DNA of 64,000 nt from Iodidimonas nitroreducens (GCF_008579165.1 NZ_BKCN01000003.1), one strand, 5' to 3'; shown: positions 19,443 to 28,941, counted from the stretch's first letter. A program made the numbers and translations. Notes: a model not told the origin generated them from the sequence alone.

Positions 19443-20345
19443 TCAGCGCGCGGTGGATTGGGTTTTCGGCTTCAGGATCAGCAGCAATAGCCCGCCCAAA
19501 ACCAGGATGCTGGAAATCATAAAGCGCGTGCTCAGCGCTTCACCCACGAACACAATTCCCCCCAATGCGGCCAGCAGGGGGACCGAAGTTTGCGACAGGG
19601 CGGCCAGGCTTGGCGATAATTTGGGCAGGGCCTTGTACCAGAGCACATAGCCCAAGCCCGAGGTGACGGCCCCCGATAGAATGGCAAGGAACAGGCCCGA
19701 AGCATGCGGACGGCCAAAATCGCCAAATATCAAGAAAATCGGTATAGCAATAAAGCTGGCCATCAGGAAATTGCCTGTGGTGGCGGCGATGGGATCGCGG
19801 GCCAAACCGGTTTTGGGCGAAGATTTTTTGGCACCGTGAAGGGAATAAAAGCCCCAGGCCACCCCGCTCAAGCCCATCAGCAGGGCACCGACAGGATCGG
19901 GAGCGCTGGCCCCGGGCAGAAGAAAAGCGCCAAGCCCGCTCAGGGCGATGCTGATCCCCAGCCATTCGCGCCCGGAAGGGTGCATCCCCCGCCACAGGGC
20001 CACGCCGATCATGCTCGCCTGAACCATGGCGAAAAGGATCAGGGCCCCGGTGGCGGTTTCAAGCCGGATATAGGCAAAAGAAAAAGCGGCGGCATAAATC
20101 AGCAGATAAAGGGCAGGCCAAAACCCTCTTCCCGCCCATGCCTGTGCAAGCTTGTCTGATCGCCCTTTTGCTTGCAAAAGCATCAAAAAAGCCAGCATCA
20201 AAGCGCCTGATAAAAGCCTGATCAGGGTAAAGGCGGCGGGCGAGATGGCCCCATCGGCCAGCGCCAAACGGCAGATCACCGAATTGGCGGCAAAGGCCAG
20301 CAAAGCGGCAAGGCTGAGCAGAAAGAGATGCAAAGAGGCGATCAT
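19443..20345 (-). CDS. DMT/EamA-family transporter
   Basis: An inner-membrane permease of the drug/metabolite transporter superfamily, about 300 residues with some ten hydrophobic helices in two EamA repeats. The first repeat has NSVICRLALADGAISPAAFTLIRLLSGAL; the second contains GLGYVLWYKALPKLSPSLAALSQTSVPLLAALGGIVFVGEAL, the typical EamA C-terminal signature. The substrate cannot be told; many relatives export amino acids or metabolites. I use the ATG at 20345, since the open frame up to 20465 adds a non-conserved leader, but there is no clear ribosome site. It is convergent with the M28 peptidase gene. Confidence 0.82.
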   Translation of the reverse strand: MIASLHLFLLSLAALLAFAANSVICRLALADGAISPAAFTLIRLLSGALMLAFLMLLQAKGRSDKLAQAWAGRGFWPALYLLIYAAAFSFAYIRLETATGALILFAMVQASMIGVALWRGMHPSGREWLGISIALSGLGAFLLPGASAPDPVGALLMGLSGVAWGFYSLHGAKKSSPKTGLARDPIAATTGNFLMASFIAIPIFLIFGDFGRPHASGLFLAILSGAVTSGLGYVLWYKALPKLSPSLAALSQTSVPLLAALGGIVFVGEALSTRFMISSILVLGGLLLLILKPKTQSTAR

Positions 20346-20544
20346 GATCACGAAATGTCCGAAAAAAACTGATTTAATGGGATGGAGCCAGAATGCAGCA
20401 TAAGGGGATAGCCTAAGAGGTCGAGCGGATAATGATCCCACACCCTGTATCCTGATGGGCAACATGCCTTTTTTGTGAGCTTTATGGCTCGATCAGGATA
20501 TGATCAGATCAATATGATGCTATTGGCAATCAAGGAAATATGTG

Positions 20545-21603
20545 ATGTCTCAATCTTCTGCTACCCAGCAAACGGCTTCGGTCAATCGTCGTCTCGTGCT
20601 TGCCGAACGGCCGAAAGGCGAACCCACAGCAAGCACCCTGCGCCTTGAAACCGCCGAGATTCCTGCCCCCAAAAAAGGCCAGATGCTGCTGCGGACCGAG
20701 TTTTTATCTCTCGACCCCTATATGCGCGGACGGATGAGCGATGCCCCATCTTATGCCGCACCGGTGGAAATCGGCGGTGTGATGGTGGGGGGCACGGTGG
20801 CCCAGGTGGTGCAATCCGAGCGCGATGGCTTTGCAAAAGGCGATTGGGTGGTAAGCTTTAATGGCTGGCAGGATTATGCCCTATCCGATGGCACCGGGGT
20901 GATGCCTTTGGGGCGCAATCCGCAAAATCCCTCCTGGGCTTTGGGGGTTCTGGGGATGCCGGGCTTTACCGCTTGGGCGGGGCTGACCAAAATCGGCCAG
21001 CCCAAGGCCGGGGAAACCCTTGTGGTGGCAGCGGCAACGGGGCCAGTGGGCGCCACCGTAGGCCAGATCGGTAAAATTTTGGGCTGCCATGTGGTGGGCG
21101 TTGCCGGGGGCCCGGAAAAATGCGCCTATGCGGTTGAAACCTTGGGCTTTGATGCCTGTATCGATCATAAGGCTGATGATTTCGCCCAGCAGCTTGTGGC
21201 CGCCACGCCCAAGGGGATTGATGTGTATTTTGAAAATGTCGGCGGCAAGGTGTTTGATGCCGTCATCGGTCAGCTTAATCCCGGGGCGCGGGTGCCTGTG
21301 TGCGGGCTGATTTCGCAATATAATGCCACCAGCCTGCCTGCGGGGCCGGATCGGATGAACTGGCTGATGGGGCAATTATTGCGCAAGCGCATCACCATGC
21401 GCGGCTTTATCATTTTCGATGATTTCGCCCATCTTTATCCCGATTTTGCCAAAGACATGCAGGGCTGGATCGCGGCGGGCAAAATGCACTATCGCGAAGA
21501 AATCATCGAAGGATTGGAACAGGCGCCGGAAGCCTTTATCGGCCTTTTGCGCGGGGAAAATTTCGGTAAGCGGGTGATCTATGTTGGACCTTTGACGGCC
21601 TGA
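20545..21603 (+). CDS. NADP-dependent medium-chain oxidoreductase (CurA/LTB4 dehydrogenase type)
   Basis: A 352-residue zinc-independent medium-chain reductase of the leukotriene B4 12-hydroxydehydrogenase / curcumin reductase type. It uses NADPH to reduce conjugated double bonds in alpha,beta-unsaturated carbonyls. Hallmarks: LSLDPYMRGRM near residue 50, the cofactor-binding AAATGPVGATVGQIGKILG, GIDVYFENVGG and CGLISQYN. The ATG at 20545 is chosen over the GTG at 20542 because AAGGA lies 8 bases before it. A strong stem-loop follows the stop. No obvious functional link to its neighbours. Confidence 0.9.
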   Translation: MSQSSATQQTASVNRRLVLAERPKGEPTASTLRLETAEIPAPKKGQMLLRTEFLSLDPYMRGRMSDAPSYAAPVEIGGVMVGGTVAQVVQSERDGFAKGDWVVSFNGWQDYALSDGTGVMPLGRNPQNPSWALGVLGMPGFTAWAGLTKIGQPKAGETLVVAAATGPVGATVGQIGKILGCHVVGVAGGPEKCAYAVETLGFDACIDHKADDFAQQLVAATPKGIDVYFENVGGKVFDAVIGQLNPGARVPVCGLISQYNATSLPAGPDRMNWLMGQLLRKRITMRGFIIFDDFAHLYPDFAKDMQGWIAAGKMHYREEIIEGLEQAPEAFIGLLRGENFGKRVIYVGPLTA

Positions 21604-21628
21604 CCGCAAAGCGCGATGCCTTATATAT

Positions 21629-21661
21629 GCCGGGCCGGGAGCATCGATCCCCCGGCCCGGC
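21629..21661 (+). terminator. GC-rich stem-loop between convergent genes
   Basis: GCCGGGCCGGG (21629-21639) and CCCGGCCCGGC (21651-21661) form a perfect 11-bp stem with an 11-base loop, followed by ACCGGTTTT. It fits a terminator for the oxidoreductase and may also stop the convergent TonB receptor transcript. Confidence 0.75.
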
Positions 21662-21668
21662 ACCGGTT

Positions 21669-24134
21669 TTAGAAATTGTAGCTGAGGCTGAAGCGGAAGG
21701 ACCGCCCCAAAATCGGCCGGGCAAAGATCGCCGTGCCGGTTTGGGCCCCCAGAACACGGGGATTGCCTTCGGTCAAGCCATGGCTGTCGGTGAGATTGTC
21801 TGCGGTGACCTGAAAGGTCCAGTTATCCACATCCATGACGACCCCGGCATCGAGCTTTTGATAATCTTCCAGAACCTGCTGATTTTCAGAATCCGAGAAG
21901 CGATCCCCCACATGGGTGAAGGTGCCATAAAGGGTGGCAAAGCCCCAGGGCAGGGCGATGTCGTAGCTGGGGGTAAAGCGCAATTGCAATTTCGGTTGGC
22001 GTTGCACGCGATTGCCGTCATTAACGCTTTTCCCATCGAATTCCGCATCCTGCCATGTGCCGGTCAGGGCAAGCGACATGCCTTCAAAAGGCCGCACGAC
22101 GAATTCACCTTCCACACCAATGGCATTCGAGCCGGAAATGATCACCACATTTTCGCCATCGATGAAGCGCTGTTCGGGCAATCCGGTGAAATCATTGTAG
22201 AATAGGGTTGCAAACACACTGACCATATCCGTTGAAGCCTTCAGCCCCACTTCATATTGGTCAATGGATTGAATGCCATCCGCGCCATCCCGCAGATTAT
22301 CAAATTGCGGGAATTTCTGACCATTATTGACCCGGGCAAAGATCGCCATATCCTGGTTCAGATTATAGTTCGCACCGATGGTCCAGGATGTTTCCGTTTC
22401 ATCAAAATTGATGGTGCGGAATGAGCCATTCAAAATAGCGGCATTATTGTTGAAAAGCGTGGTGGGATCATCATCAAGATCGACACCGAAATCAACATTT
22501 TCTAGGGTGGCATCAACATTCTGGTTTTCGATGCGGAAGCCGGCATCGATGCGCAGATCGGGGGTGATCTGCCATTCATCAGCAAAATAGGCGGCAATAT
22601 TGCGGCCATTATAAGCGGCATTCACATCAAAGAAAGGCGCGCCGATAAAGCCATTGCGAGTCACCTGGGTGCCATCATTGAGGCTGAGATCAATGCGCCG
22701 GGCATTTTCTTCGGCAGCCAGAAGCTGATCATTGCCCAGAAACCAAAGATCGTTTGATGAGTAATCAGAAATATAAAGGCCAACAGTGAAGGTGTTGCCT
22801 TCAAACAGATCTTTGGCCACCGAAAAATCATTGGTAAAGGATTCGATATCCTTTTCCACTGACCACATGCCCGCCGTTAGCGCCTGTTGGCTAAGATCGG
22901 TGATTTGTTCGCCGGATTCGGTGAAGGTGAAGGTGCCGCCCACGCCATTCGTGTCGATCCCGGCGAGAATATCACCCAAGGTGCGGGGGGTATTGGCAGG
23001 CACCAGGCCGATGGTATCAGCATCGCCCGACATATAATTGAATTTCTCGCGGATAGTCCAGCCGCCATCGAATTCAAATTCTGCGCTGCCGCCGATCATA
23101 AAGGTTTCTGCACCCCGGCCATCGGCCAGATCCAGACGGCGGGTTTCGCCATTTCGGCCGGTTTCGATTACGCCCAAGCGATTGCCATTGCCGATCAGAT
23201 TGCCGGTACCGCGATCAAAGCCCGGGAATTCTTCGATATTGCCATTTTCATCCGACAAAAGGGGGATCGGCAAAAGCCAGGCCCCGCGATCATCAAGGAA
23301 GCGGGTATAGACATTGATCTGTCCATTATCGAACAATTTCGTGATATTGGCGCTGATCTGTCCGCCCCGTTCGGAATTGAATTCGGCGTCCCTGATCCCG
23401 TTCGATGTGCGGTAAAAGCCGCCAAAGCTGTAGAACAGATCATCCGCCAAGGGGCCGCTCATCTGCACATCGACCCGCTTTTCACCAAAATCGGTGCCAG
23501 ACAGCTTTAAGATGCCTTCGGTTTCCGGGCCACCTTGTTTTTGGATGAAATTGACCGTTACCCCTGGCTGGCCATTGGAGAAGACAGGATTGGGGCCGCC
23601 GCGCAAAGCTTCCATGCGCTCAACCGTTTCATCGATCCGAAACAAGCTGGAATTTTCAAGGAAAGACAATGTGGGGGGCGGGAAGATGGGCATGCCATCC
23701 ACCTGAATCGTCACGAATTCGGCGTCACCTGCGCCGGGAAAGCCGCGCACGAAGATATTGGCACCGGATTCACCGCCAGAGCTTTCAGCCCACACACCGG
23801 GAACCGCTTTCAGAAGATCGGCGGTGCTTTTGGGCGCGAATTTGTTAATTGCATCATTATTCATGGTGGTGATGGCAAAGCTGGCATCCAGCTTCTTCAT
23901 CCCCGCGCCGCCGGGGCGACCAGTGACCACGATTTCCTCAAGGCTGAGGGTATTGCTTTGTTCGCGTTCGCTCAGCTGATCGGCAGCCTGCTCGCTATCG
24001 GCGGCCGTTATTTGCGCAAAAGCCTGCCCGGTTGCAGCGCTTGCACCATAAAGCAGGGCAAAGCCTGCGACTGTTGACAGGAAACCGCGTGCTGCTATGC
24101 GCGCGGTTCGTGAGCCGTGTGTTTTTGAGGTCAT
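21669..24134 (-). CDS. TonB-dependent receptor, probable maltodextrin uptake
   Basis: An 821-residue outer-membrane receptor without an STN domain. Signal peptide to about residue 40 (SAATGQAFAQ), a TonB box (LEEIVVTGRP), plug motifs (KSTADLLKAVPGVWAES, ANIFVRGFPGAG, RMEALRGGPNPVFSNGQPG), barrel, and terminal FRFSLSYNF. The ATG at 24134 has GGGGAGG just upstream. It heads a carbohydrate island, and its upstream region carries two near-copies of the palindrome found before the GH65 gene; transport of maltose or maltodextrins is inferred from that. The barrel is intact. Confidence 0.85.
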   Translation of the reverse strand: MTSKTHGSRTARIAARGFLSTVAGFALLYGASAATGQAFAQITAADSEQAADQLSEREQSNTLSLEEIVVTGRPGGAGMKKLDASFAITTMNNDAINKFAPKSTADLLKAVPGVWAESSGGESGANIFVRGFPGAGDAEFVTIQVDGMPIFPPPTLSFLENSSLFRIDETVERMEALRGGPNPVFSNGQPGVTVNFIQKQGGPETEGILKLSGTDFGEKRVDVQMSGPLADDLFYSFGGFYRTSNGIRDAEFNSERGGQISANITKLFDNGQINVYTRFLDDRGAWLLPIPLLSDENGNIEEFPGFDRGTGNLIGNGNRLGVIETGRNGETRRLDLADGRGAETFMIGGSAEFEFDGGWTIREKFNYMSGDADTIGLVPANTPRTLGDILAGIDTNGVGGTFTFTESGEQITDLSQQALTAGMWSVEKDIESFTNDFSVAKDLFEGNTFTVGLYISDYSSNDLWFLGNDQLLAAEENARRIDLSLNDGTQVTRNGFIGAPFFDVNAAYNGRNIAAYFADEWQITPDLRIDAGFRIENQNVDATLENVDFGVDLDDDPTTLFNNNAAILNGSFRTINFDETETSWTIGANYNLNQDMAIFARVNNGQKFPQFDNLRDGADGIQSIDQYEVGLKASTDMVSVFATLFYNDFTGLPEQRFIDGENVVIISGSNAIGVEGEFVVRPFEGMSLALTGTWQDAEFDGKSVNDGNRVQRQPKLQLRFTPSYDIALPWGFATLYGTFTHVGDRFSDSENQQVLEDYQKLDAGVVMDVDNWTFQVTADNLTDSHGLTEGNPRVLGAQTGTAIFARPILGRSFRFSLSYNF

Positions 24135-24296
24135 GTCATCCTCCCCATAAAGAGCCATCCATCACCACATCACCATTGAGCCGGCCTGGCCAATGGGCAG
24201 ATATGGCAGTTTTGCGTCGGCTTCGTGCCGCCGTCTATAGTTTCCGGGGATTTGATAGCCCGGATCATTACGTGTATTTGATTCAATAGGTCTAAA

Positions 24297-24333
24297 TGAA
24301 ATGCATTTCAATGTTTTTCTAAAATGCATTTCA
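24297..24333. promoter_or_regulatory. Paired LacI-type operators upstream of the TonB receptor
   Basis: TGAAATGCATTTCA (24297-24310) is a perfect 14-bp palindrome; TAAAATGCATTTCA (24320-24333) is a one-mismatch copy. Their centres are 23 bp apart, on almost the same face of the helix. A third perfect copy is at 28928-28941 between the GH65 and MFS genes. They are probably sites for one of the two local LacI regulators. Confidence 0.7.
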
Positions 24334-24374
24334 TAGCCGGTCTATAAAACAGGTGGACTGTGGCAGATCAGCAT

Positions 24375-24392
24375 CTAGGGTCCTGACTCTAG
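24375..24392. repeat. 18-bp imperfect palindrome, copy 2
   Basis: CTAGGGTCCTGACTCTAG. Its reverse complement differs at one position from the palindrome at 9241-9258. It lies in the ~520-base gene-free stretch between the TonB receptor and the first LacI gene. Confidence 0.55.
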
Positions 24393-24511
24393 CCTGTGTC
24401 ATGAACTTTCAAAACAAGGGGAGCGCATCAATTTTCCGAGGGAAGGGAGATCGTCGTTTTTGCTTGCAACTCAAATCATGTTAAGAGGCCGAGAGCTTTG
24501 GTTATGATAGG

Positions 24512-24613
24512 CTAGAGCGATTTCGAGCGGAGTGGGATCACGACGCGGCAAGGAAATCGCGGTCAAACAGATATTGAGAGCATTTGATCCGGTCCACTTT
24601 GATCGGAAAATGC
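24512..24613. repeat. REP-like element with two hairpins
   Basis: Two consecutive inverted repeats: GCGATTTC (24517-24524) with GAAATCGC (24553-24560), then GCATTT (24580-24585) with AAATGC (24608-24613), the second also containing mirrored GATC. The opening CTAGAGC and the AGTGG / CCACTT blocks recall short dispersed intergenic repeats common in alphaproteobacterial genomes. It explains most of the space before the LacI gene. No coding capacity seen. Confidence 0.55.
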
Positions 24614-24618
24614 TTCAG

Positions 24619-24649
24619 ACCCCTTTGAGGGGGAAGAGTTCAAAGGGGT
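24619..24649. promoter_or_regulatory. Inverted repeat in the leader of the first LacI gene
   Basis: ACCCCTTTGA (24619-24628) and TCAAAGGGGT (24640-24649) form a perfect 10-bp stem with an 11-base loop, ending 27 bases before the LacI ATG. There is no T run, so it is not a clear terminator; it may be an operator or an mRNA hairpin. Confidence 0.45.
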
Positions 24650-24676
24650 GATGGGTTGAAAGGGACTGGCACAAAA

Positions 24677-25709
24677 ATGATCGGCAGGCGGGCGAAAACG
24701 ATGGACGATATCGCGCGCCTTGCCAGGGTTTCAAAGCCAACGGTTTCGCGGGCTTTGAGCAACAGCCCGCTGGTGACCGAACAAACCCGCCAGCATGTGC
24801 TCGAAGTCGCTGCAAAATATGGCTATGTGGTCAATCGCAATGCCAGAAAACTGCGGCAAAATCGTGCCCATACCATCGCGGTGGTGCTTGATTTCGGCTC
24901 TCATCGTGAAAATCGCATTTCCGATCCGTTCATCTTCAATCTGCTGGCGGGCGTTTCCGAAGCTTTGGGCGAGCGGGATCAGGATTTGCTTTTATGTTCG
25001 CCCAGCCATAGCACTATCGAGCAATTGGCATCCCTTACCTTATCAGGGGGGGCGGATGGTATCATCTTTTGGGGGAAGGCGGGCGCCGGGATGAATTGAT
25101 CGCCCTTGCGGGCCGCCCTGTGCCTTTTGTGGTGTGGGGGGCTGTGGAAGATGGGCTGTCTTATTGTGCGGTGGGAAGCGATAATTTTCGCGGTGGTTTA
25201 TTGGCCGGCCGCCATCTGCTCGAACGCGGACGATCCCGTTTCCTGTTCATCGGCGATCCCCAGCATTTTGAGATTTCGGCTCGTCGTCAGGGGCTTGTGG
25301 CGGCCCTTGATGAATATTGCGAAAGCCATCCCGAGGACAAGGCGCGCTTGCAGATCACCGATCTGTCGATGGTCGATTTTTCTTATGCCACAAGCCATGA
25401 AGCCGCCACCCGGATGATGAAAAGCCTGATCCGATCCCCGATGCCATTTTCGCGGGCAGCGATACGGCGGCGATGGCGGTGATCAGCGCTTTGCGTCAGG
25501 CCGGGTTGGCGGTGCCCGCAGATGTTTCTGTGGTGGGCTATAATGATATTCCGGCCGCCGAACATTTCCACCCGGCCTTGAGCAGCATTCGGCAGGATGT
25601 GCACCGGGCGGGCGCCTTATTGGTTGAAAAGCTGATGCTGGCGATTGAGGGCCACAGGCCTGCTTCGGCGATGCTCGAAACTCGCCTGATCATTCGGGAT
25701 TCGAGCTGA
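24677..25709 (+). CDS. LacI-family transcriptional regulator, two frameshifts
   Basis: Sugar-responsive repressor, about 344 residues when repaired. The helix-turn-helix is TMDDIARLARVSKPTVSRALSNSPLV near the N-terminus; the ligand domain has ISDPFIFNLLAGVSEAL, VGSDNFRGGLLAGRHLLERG and VVGYNDIPAAEHFHPALSSI. One T is missing at ~25070 (restoring GIIFLGEGGRRDEL) and one base at ~25430-25442 (restoring DAIFAGSDTAAM). I start at the ATG at 24677, with AGGGA 11 bases upstream; a TTG at 24656 is also in frame. Its stop and that of the convergent pgmB meet in TGATCA. It probably controls the maltodextrin genes around it. Confidence 0.85.
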
Positions 25710-26363
25710 TCAGCGGCAGTAGTCCGCTGGCCTGAAGGCGGCGATATTGGGGATGATGGCATCGGCTTCATCAAGGGTCTCGCGATCCCCCACACCAATC
25801 ACAAAACAGCCCGCCGCCTTCGCCGATTGCACGCCGGCTTTCGCATCATCCAAAGCAAGGCAGGCTTGGGGATCACAGCTAACCCCCTTGGCCGCCATGA
25901 GGAAAATATCGGGGGCGGGTTTTGAATGCCTGGCCGCCCCGGCATCGGCAATATAATCGATCAGATCACTGATCTGCAGCCTTTCGATCAGGGTAGGGGC
26001 ATTGCGGCTGGCCGAAGCCAATGCGGTTTGCAAGCCCATGTCGCGACAGGCGAGAAGGGCATCACGGGCCCCGGGCAGCAGAGCATCCGGGCTGAGCTGC
26101 TCGATGATGGTGCGATAATAGCCATTCTTGCGATCCGCAAGCTGGATTTTTTCGGCGTTTGTATAAGATCGCGATGCCTTTTCCAACAATATATCAAGGG
26201 ATGCCATGCGGCTCACCCCTTTCAGGCGTTCATTGATATCGATATCAAAGGCAATGCCCAAGTCATCAGCAAGCTTTTTCCAGGCCTTGAAATGCTCCAT
26301 GGCGCTATCGGCCAGCACGCCATCGAGATCAAAGAGAACGGCTTTGAAAATTCGCTTTATCAT
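25710..26363 (-). CDS. pgmB: Beta-phosphoglucomutase
   Basis: Converts beta-D-glucose 1-phosphate, the product of the adjacent GH65 phosphorylase, to glucose 6-phosphate. The 217-residue protein is a HAD-superfamily enzyme: FDLDGVLADSA has the nucleophile Asp12 and acid/base Asp14, followed by the cap-domain RLKGVSR, SASRNAP, KPAPDIFLMAA and LDDAKAGVQSAKAAG. The length is typical. The start overlaps the GH65 stop by four bases (ATGA), so the two are translationally coupled. Confidence 0.92.
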   Translation of the reverse strand: MIKRIFKAVLFDLDGVLADSAMEHFKAWKKLADDLGIAFDIDINERLKGVSRMASLDILLEKASRSYTNAEKIQLADRKNGYYRTIIEQLSPDALLPGARDALLACRDMGLQTALASASRNAPTLIERLQISDLIDYIADAGAARHSKPAPDIFLMAAKGVSCDPQACLALDDAKAGVQSAKAAGCFVIGVGDRETLDEADAIIPNIAAFRPADYCR

Positions 26364-28819
26364 GCGCTTTTCGTGCCCCTATTCTGACCGCTGTTTTCGG
26401 CGACTGTGTGGCGGGTAGGGGCGCTGATTTCTTGCGTTTCATCCAGCATCATCATCTGATCACCATGATAAATGCGCATGGGTGCCCCTTTCAAAAGGCG
26501 ATAATGCGTTGTTTGGGGGGTAATCTCGATGGCGATCAAGCGATTTTGAAAGCCCAGATTAAAGCGCAGGGCCGTCCATTTCTCAGGCAGGCAGGGGGTA
26601 AAGCTCAGGGCATCATTTCCCTTGATCCGCATCCCCGCAAATCCTTCGATGATGCACATCCAGCTTCCCCCGGATGAGGCCATATGCAGGCCATGCCCGG
26701 TGTTTTTGTGCAGATCCCCCAGATCCACATAAACGGCATGGTGGAAATAATCCAAAGCCTTTTCCGCCCGCCCCAATTGGCTCGAAAGCATTCCGAAAAT
26801 GCAGGCCGATAAGGTTGAATCATGAACCGTTACGCCTTCGTAATAATCAAGATCGCGGGCCATATCGGCCGGATCGAATTGATCGCCCAATAAAGCCATG
26901 GCCAGCACCGTATCGGCCTGTTTGCAGATCTGATGGCGATAAAGGCTGAGCGGATGATAATGCAAAAGCAAAGGGAATTTATCGGCTGGTGTGCCCGCAA
27001 TATCCCATGGTTTCTTGTCGAGAAAGCTATCATCCTGCGCATGAATCCCTAAATCTTTGCTATAGGGCAGATACATCTGATCGGCGGCCTTGCGCCACAG
27101 GGCGATATCATCATGGGTGAGGCCGATGCTGTGGGCAAGGGCGGTAAAGGCATCGGGGGCCTTCGCCTCCATCCATCGGGCGATTTCATAGGCATGATCA
27201 AGATGCCTGCGGGCCATGGCATTGGTATAAAAATTATTGTTCACAAGGGCTGTATATTCATCCGGCCCGGTGACACAATTGATACAGAAAGCATTGTTTT
27301 TCAAGGGATTAAAAAAGCCGATGTCATTCCAGATCAGGGCGGTTTCAAATAAAAGCCGGGCCCCGTGTTCGATCAGGAAATCTTCATCGCCGGTCATATC
27401 CACATAGCGTTTCAGGGCATAGGCCACATCGCTATTGATATGATATTGCGCCGAACCGGCAGGAAAATAAGCCGAACATTCCCGCCCGCTGATGGTGCGC
27501 CAGGCAATCAGGGCACCGCGTGCATGGCCCATTTCGCGGGCATGTTGGCGCGATTGTTCCAAAGTGCGGCAGCGATAAAGCAGCATATCGCGGGCAAGCT
27601 GTGGCCGTGCCGATGCCAGCATGGGCAGCCCGAAAATTTCGGCATCCCAGAAATAATGCCCTTCATAGCCTTCGCCGGTTTGGCCTTTGGCGCAAAGCGA
27701 TGTATCGCCGCCCCGGCCCACCGCCTGCAAAAGCTGAAACATATTAAAGCGCAGGGCAAAGCCATCTTCGGGCGCCCCATCAATGGCAATATCGGCATGG
27801 GCCCAGAAATCGGCCAGATCATCGGCCTGTTCCAGCAAAAGCCCGGCAAAGCCCAAAGCTTTAGCGGCCGCCAGATGATCGAGTGCTTTTCGGGCATGGT
27901 CCTGAAGCGCGGCGGGCTGCGGAGTGGGCGGGCTGGCTTCATAGCAGATGAATTTGGTCAGGCTGATGCTTTCGCCATCCGATAAGCTGGCTTTATACGC
28001 CTGTTCCACATTCTGATCTGGTCCCTTTTCGGGATTGGGGGTGATCGCTTCCAGACCACTTGAAGCTTCATGATCGGCGACAACAGCCAGATATTGCCCG
28101 CTTCTGGTCAGTTGATAAAGCATGCCCTGCGCCAAACCTTCGATGATCGCGGAACGCCTGATAAATGGGGATTGCTTGAACGCCGGGCCAAGGCGGGGAT
28201 CATGGGCCCCTTCATGGGGCTTTTCCTGATTGCGCGCGGGGGCTTCTGCTTCAGCCGCTTCAATGAAGGAGTGGATGGACAGATCAGCCGGGGCACCCTT
28301 GACGCTGATGGTCACTCTGCTGGCCAGAATACCGGGCCTTTGCAGACAGGCGAGGCGTTCATAACGGGCGGTGATGATGGCGCCACGCGCTGTTTTCCAA
28401 CACAGATGGCTTTCCAGAACGCCGGTTTTGAAATCAAGGCGGCGGCTGGATGAAACAAGCTGCGTGCTGCCGGCATGAAGCCTTTCCCCATCGGCATGAA
28501 GATGGATCGGCGTTGCATTGGGCGCGGGCGGGCGGGTATCGCTGCTTTCGGCAAAGCCATGGGCTTTTTCATGATAATGGATGGGAACCGTTTCATAAAT
28601 GCCATTCACATAAACCAAAGCCCGGCCCAGATCCCCTTCATCCAGCGCATCTTCATAGCCGCCGCGCACACCGATCAGGCCATTGCCCACCGAGAAAAGC
28701 GATAAGCTGCGCGGCAGGCTCGCCTGATCCACCCCCTGTTCGCCCCCCTGTTCGCTGAGAGACCAGGCATCGAGCTTGTAGGGTGATCCTTTAAGGAATG
28801 GGTTTTTTGTGATGGACAT
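26360..28819 (-). CDS. GH65 phosphorylase, probably maltose phosphorylase
   Basis: A ~819-residue family 65 glycoside phosphorylase, predicted to split maltose with phosphate into glucose and beta-glucose 1-phosphate in the cytoplasm. The N-terminal domain begins with NPFLKGSPYKLDAWSL and RSLSLFSVGNGLIGVRGG. In the barrel, NCVTGPDEYTALVNNNFYTNAMA holds the general acid Glu521. Other conserved parts are GEGYEGHYFWDAEIFGLPML, KQADTVLAMALLGDQF and HKNTGHGLHMASSGGSW. The family also contains trehalose and kojibiose phosphorylases, but amylase and alpha-glucosidase neighbours favour maltose. The start at 28819 follows GGGAGG; the frame is open to 28942, beyond an operator palindrome. Confidence 0.88.
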   Translation of the reverse strand: MSITKNPFLKGSPYKLDAWSLSEQGGEQGVDQASLPRSLSLFSVGNGLIGVRGGYEDALDEGDLGRALVYVNGIYETVPIHYHEKAHGFAESSDTRPPAPNATPIHLHADGERLHAGSTQLVSSSRRLDFKTGVLESHLCWKTARGAIITARYERLACLQRPGILASRVTISVKGAPADLSIHSFIEAAEAEAPARNQEKPHEGAHDPRLGPAFKQSPFIRRSAIIEGLAQGMLYQLTRSGQYLAVVADHEASSGLEAITPNPEKGPDQNVEQAYKASLSDGESISLTKFICYEASPPTPQPAALQDHARKALDHLAAAKALGFAGLLLEQADDLADFWAHADIAIDGAPEDGFALRFNMFQLLQAVGRGGDTSLCAKGQTGEGYEGHYFWDAEIFGLPMLASARPQLARDMLLYRCRTLEQSRQHAREMGHARGALIAWRTISGRECSAYFPAGSAQYHINSDVAYALKRYVDMTGDEDFLIEHGARLLFETALIWNDIGFFNPLKNNAFCINCVTGPDEYTALVNNNFYTNAMARRHLDHAYEIARWMEAKAPDAFTALAHSIGLTHDDIALWRKAADQMYLPYSKDLGIHAQDDSFLDKKPWDIAGTPADKFPLLLHYHPLSLYRHQICKQADTVLAMALLGDQFDPADMARDLDYYEGVTVHDSTLSACIFGMLSSQLGRAEKALDYFHHAVYVDLGDLHKNTGHGLHMASSGGSWMCIIEGFAGMRIKGNDALSFTPCLPEKWTALRFNLGFQNRLIAIEITPQTTHYRLLKGAPMRIYHGDQMMMLDETQEISAPTRHTVAENSGQNRGTKSA

Positions 28820-28927
28820 CGTGCTGAACGCCTCCCCCGGTCGGACCGATTGTTTCACGGCAAGAGGCTGAGCGCAGTGCCTCGCGTGATCATCATTTTC
28901 TTGGTTATCTATAAGACAAAAACTTAA

Positions 28928-28941
28928 TGAAATGCATTTCA
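28928..28941. promoter_or_regulatory. LacI-type operator TGAAATGCATTTCA
   Basis: A perfect 14-bp palindrome in the 300-base divergent region between the GH65 operon and the MFS gene, identical to the site at 24297-24310. It could control both directions. The rest of the gap shows no gene. Confidence 0.7.
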
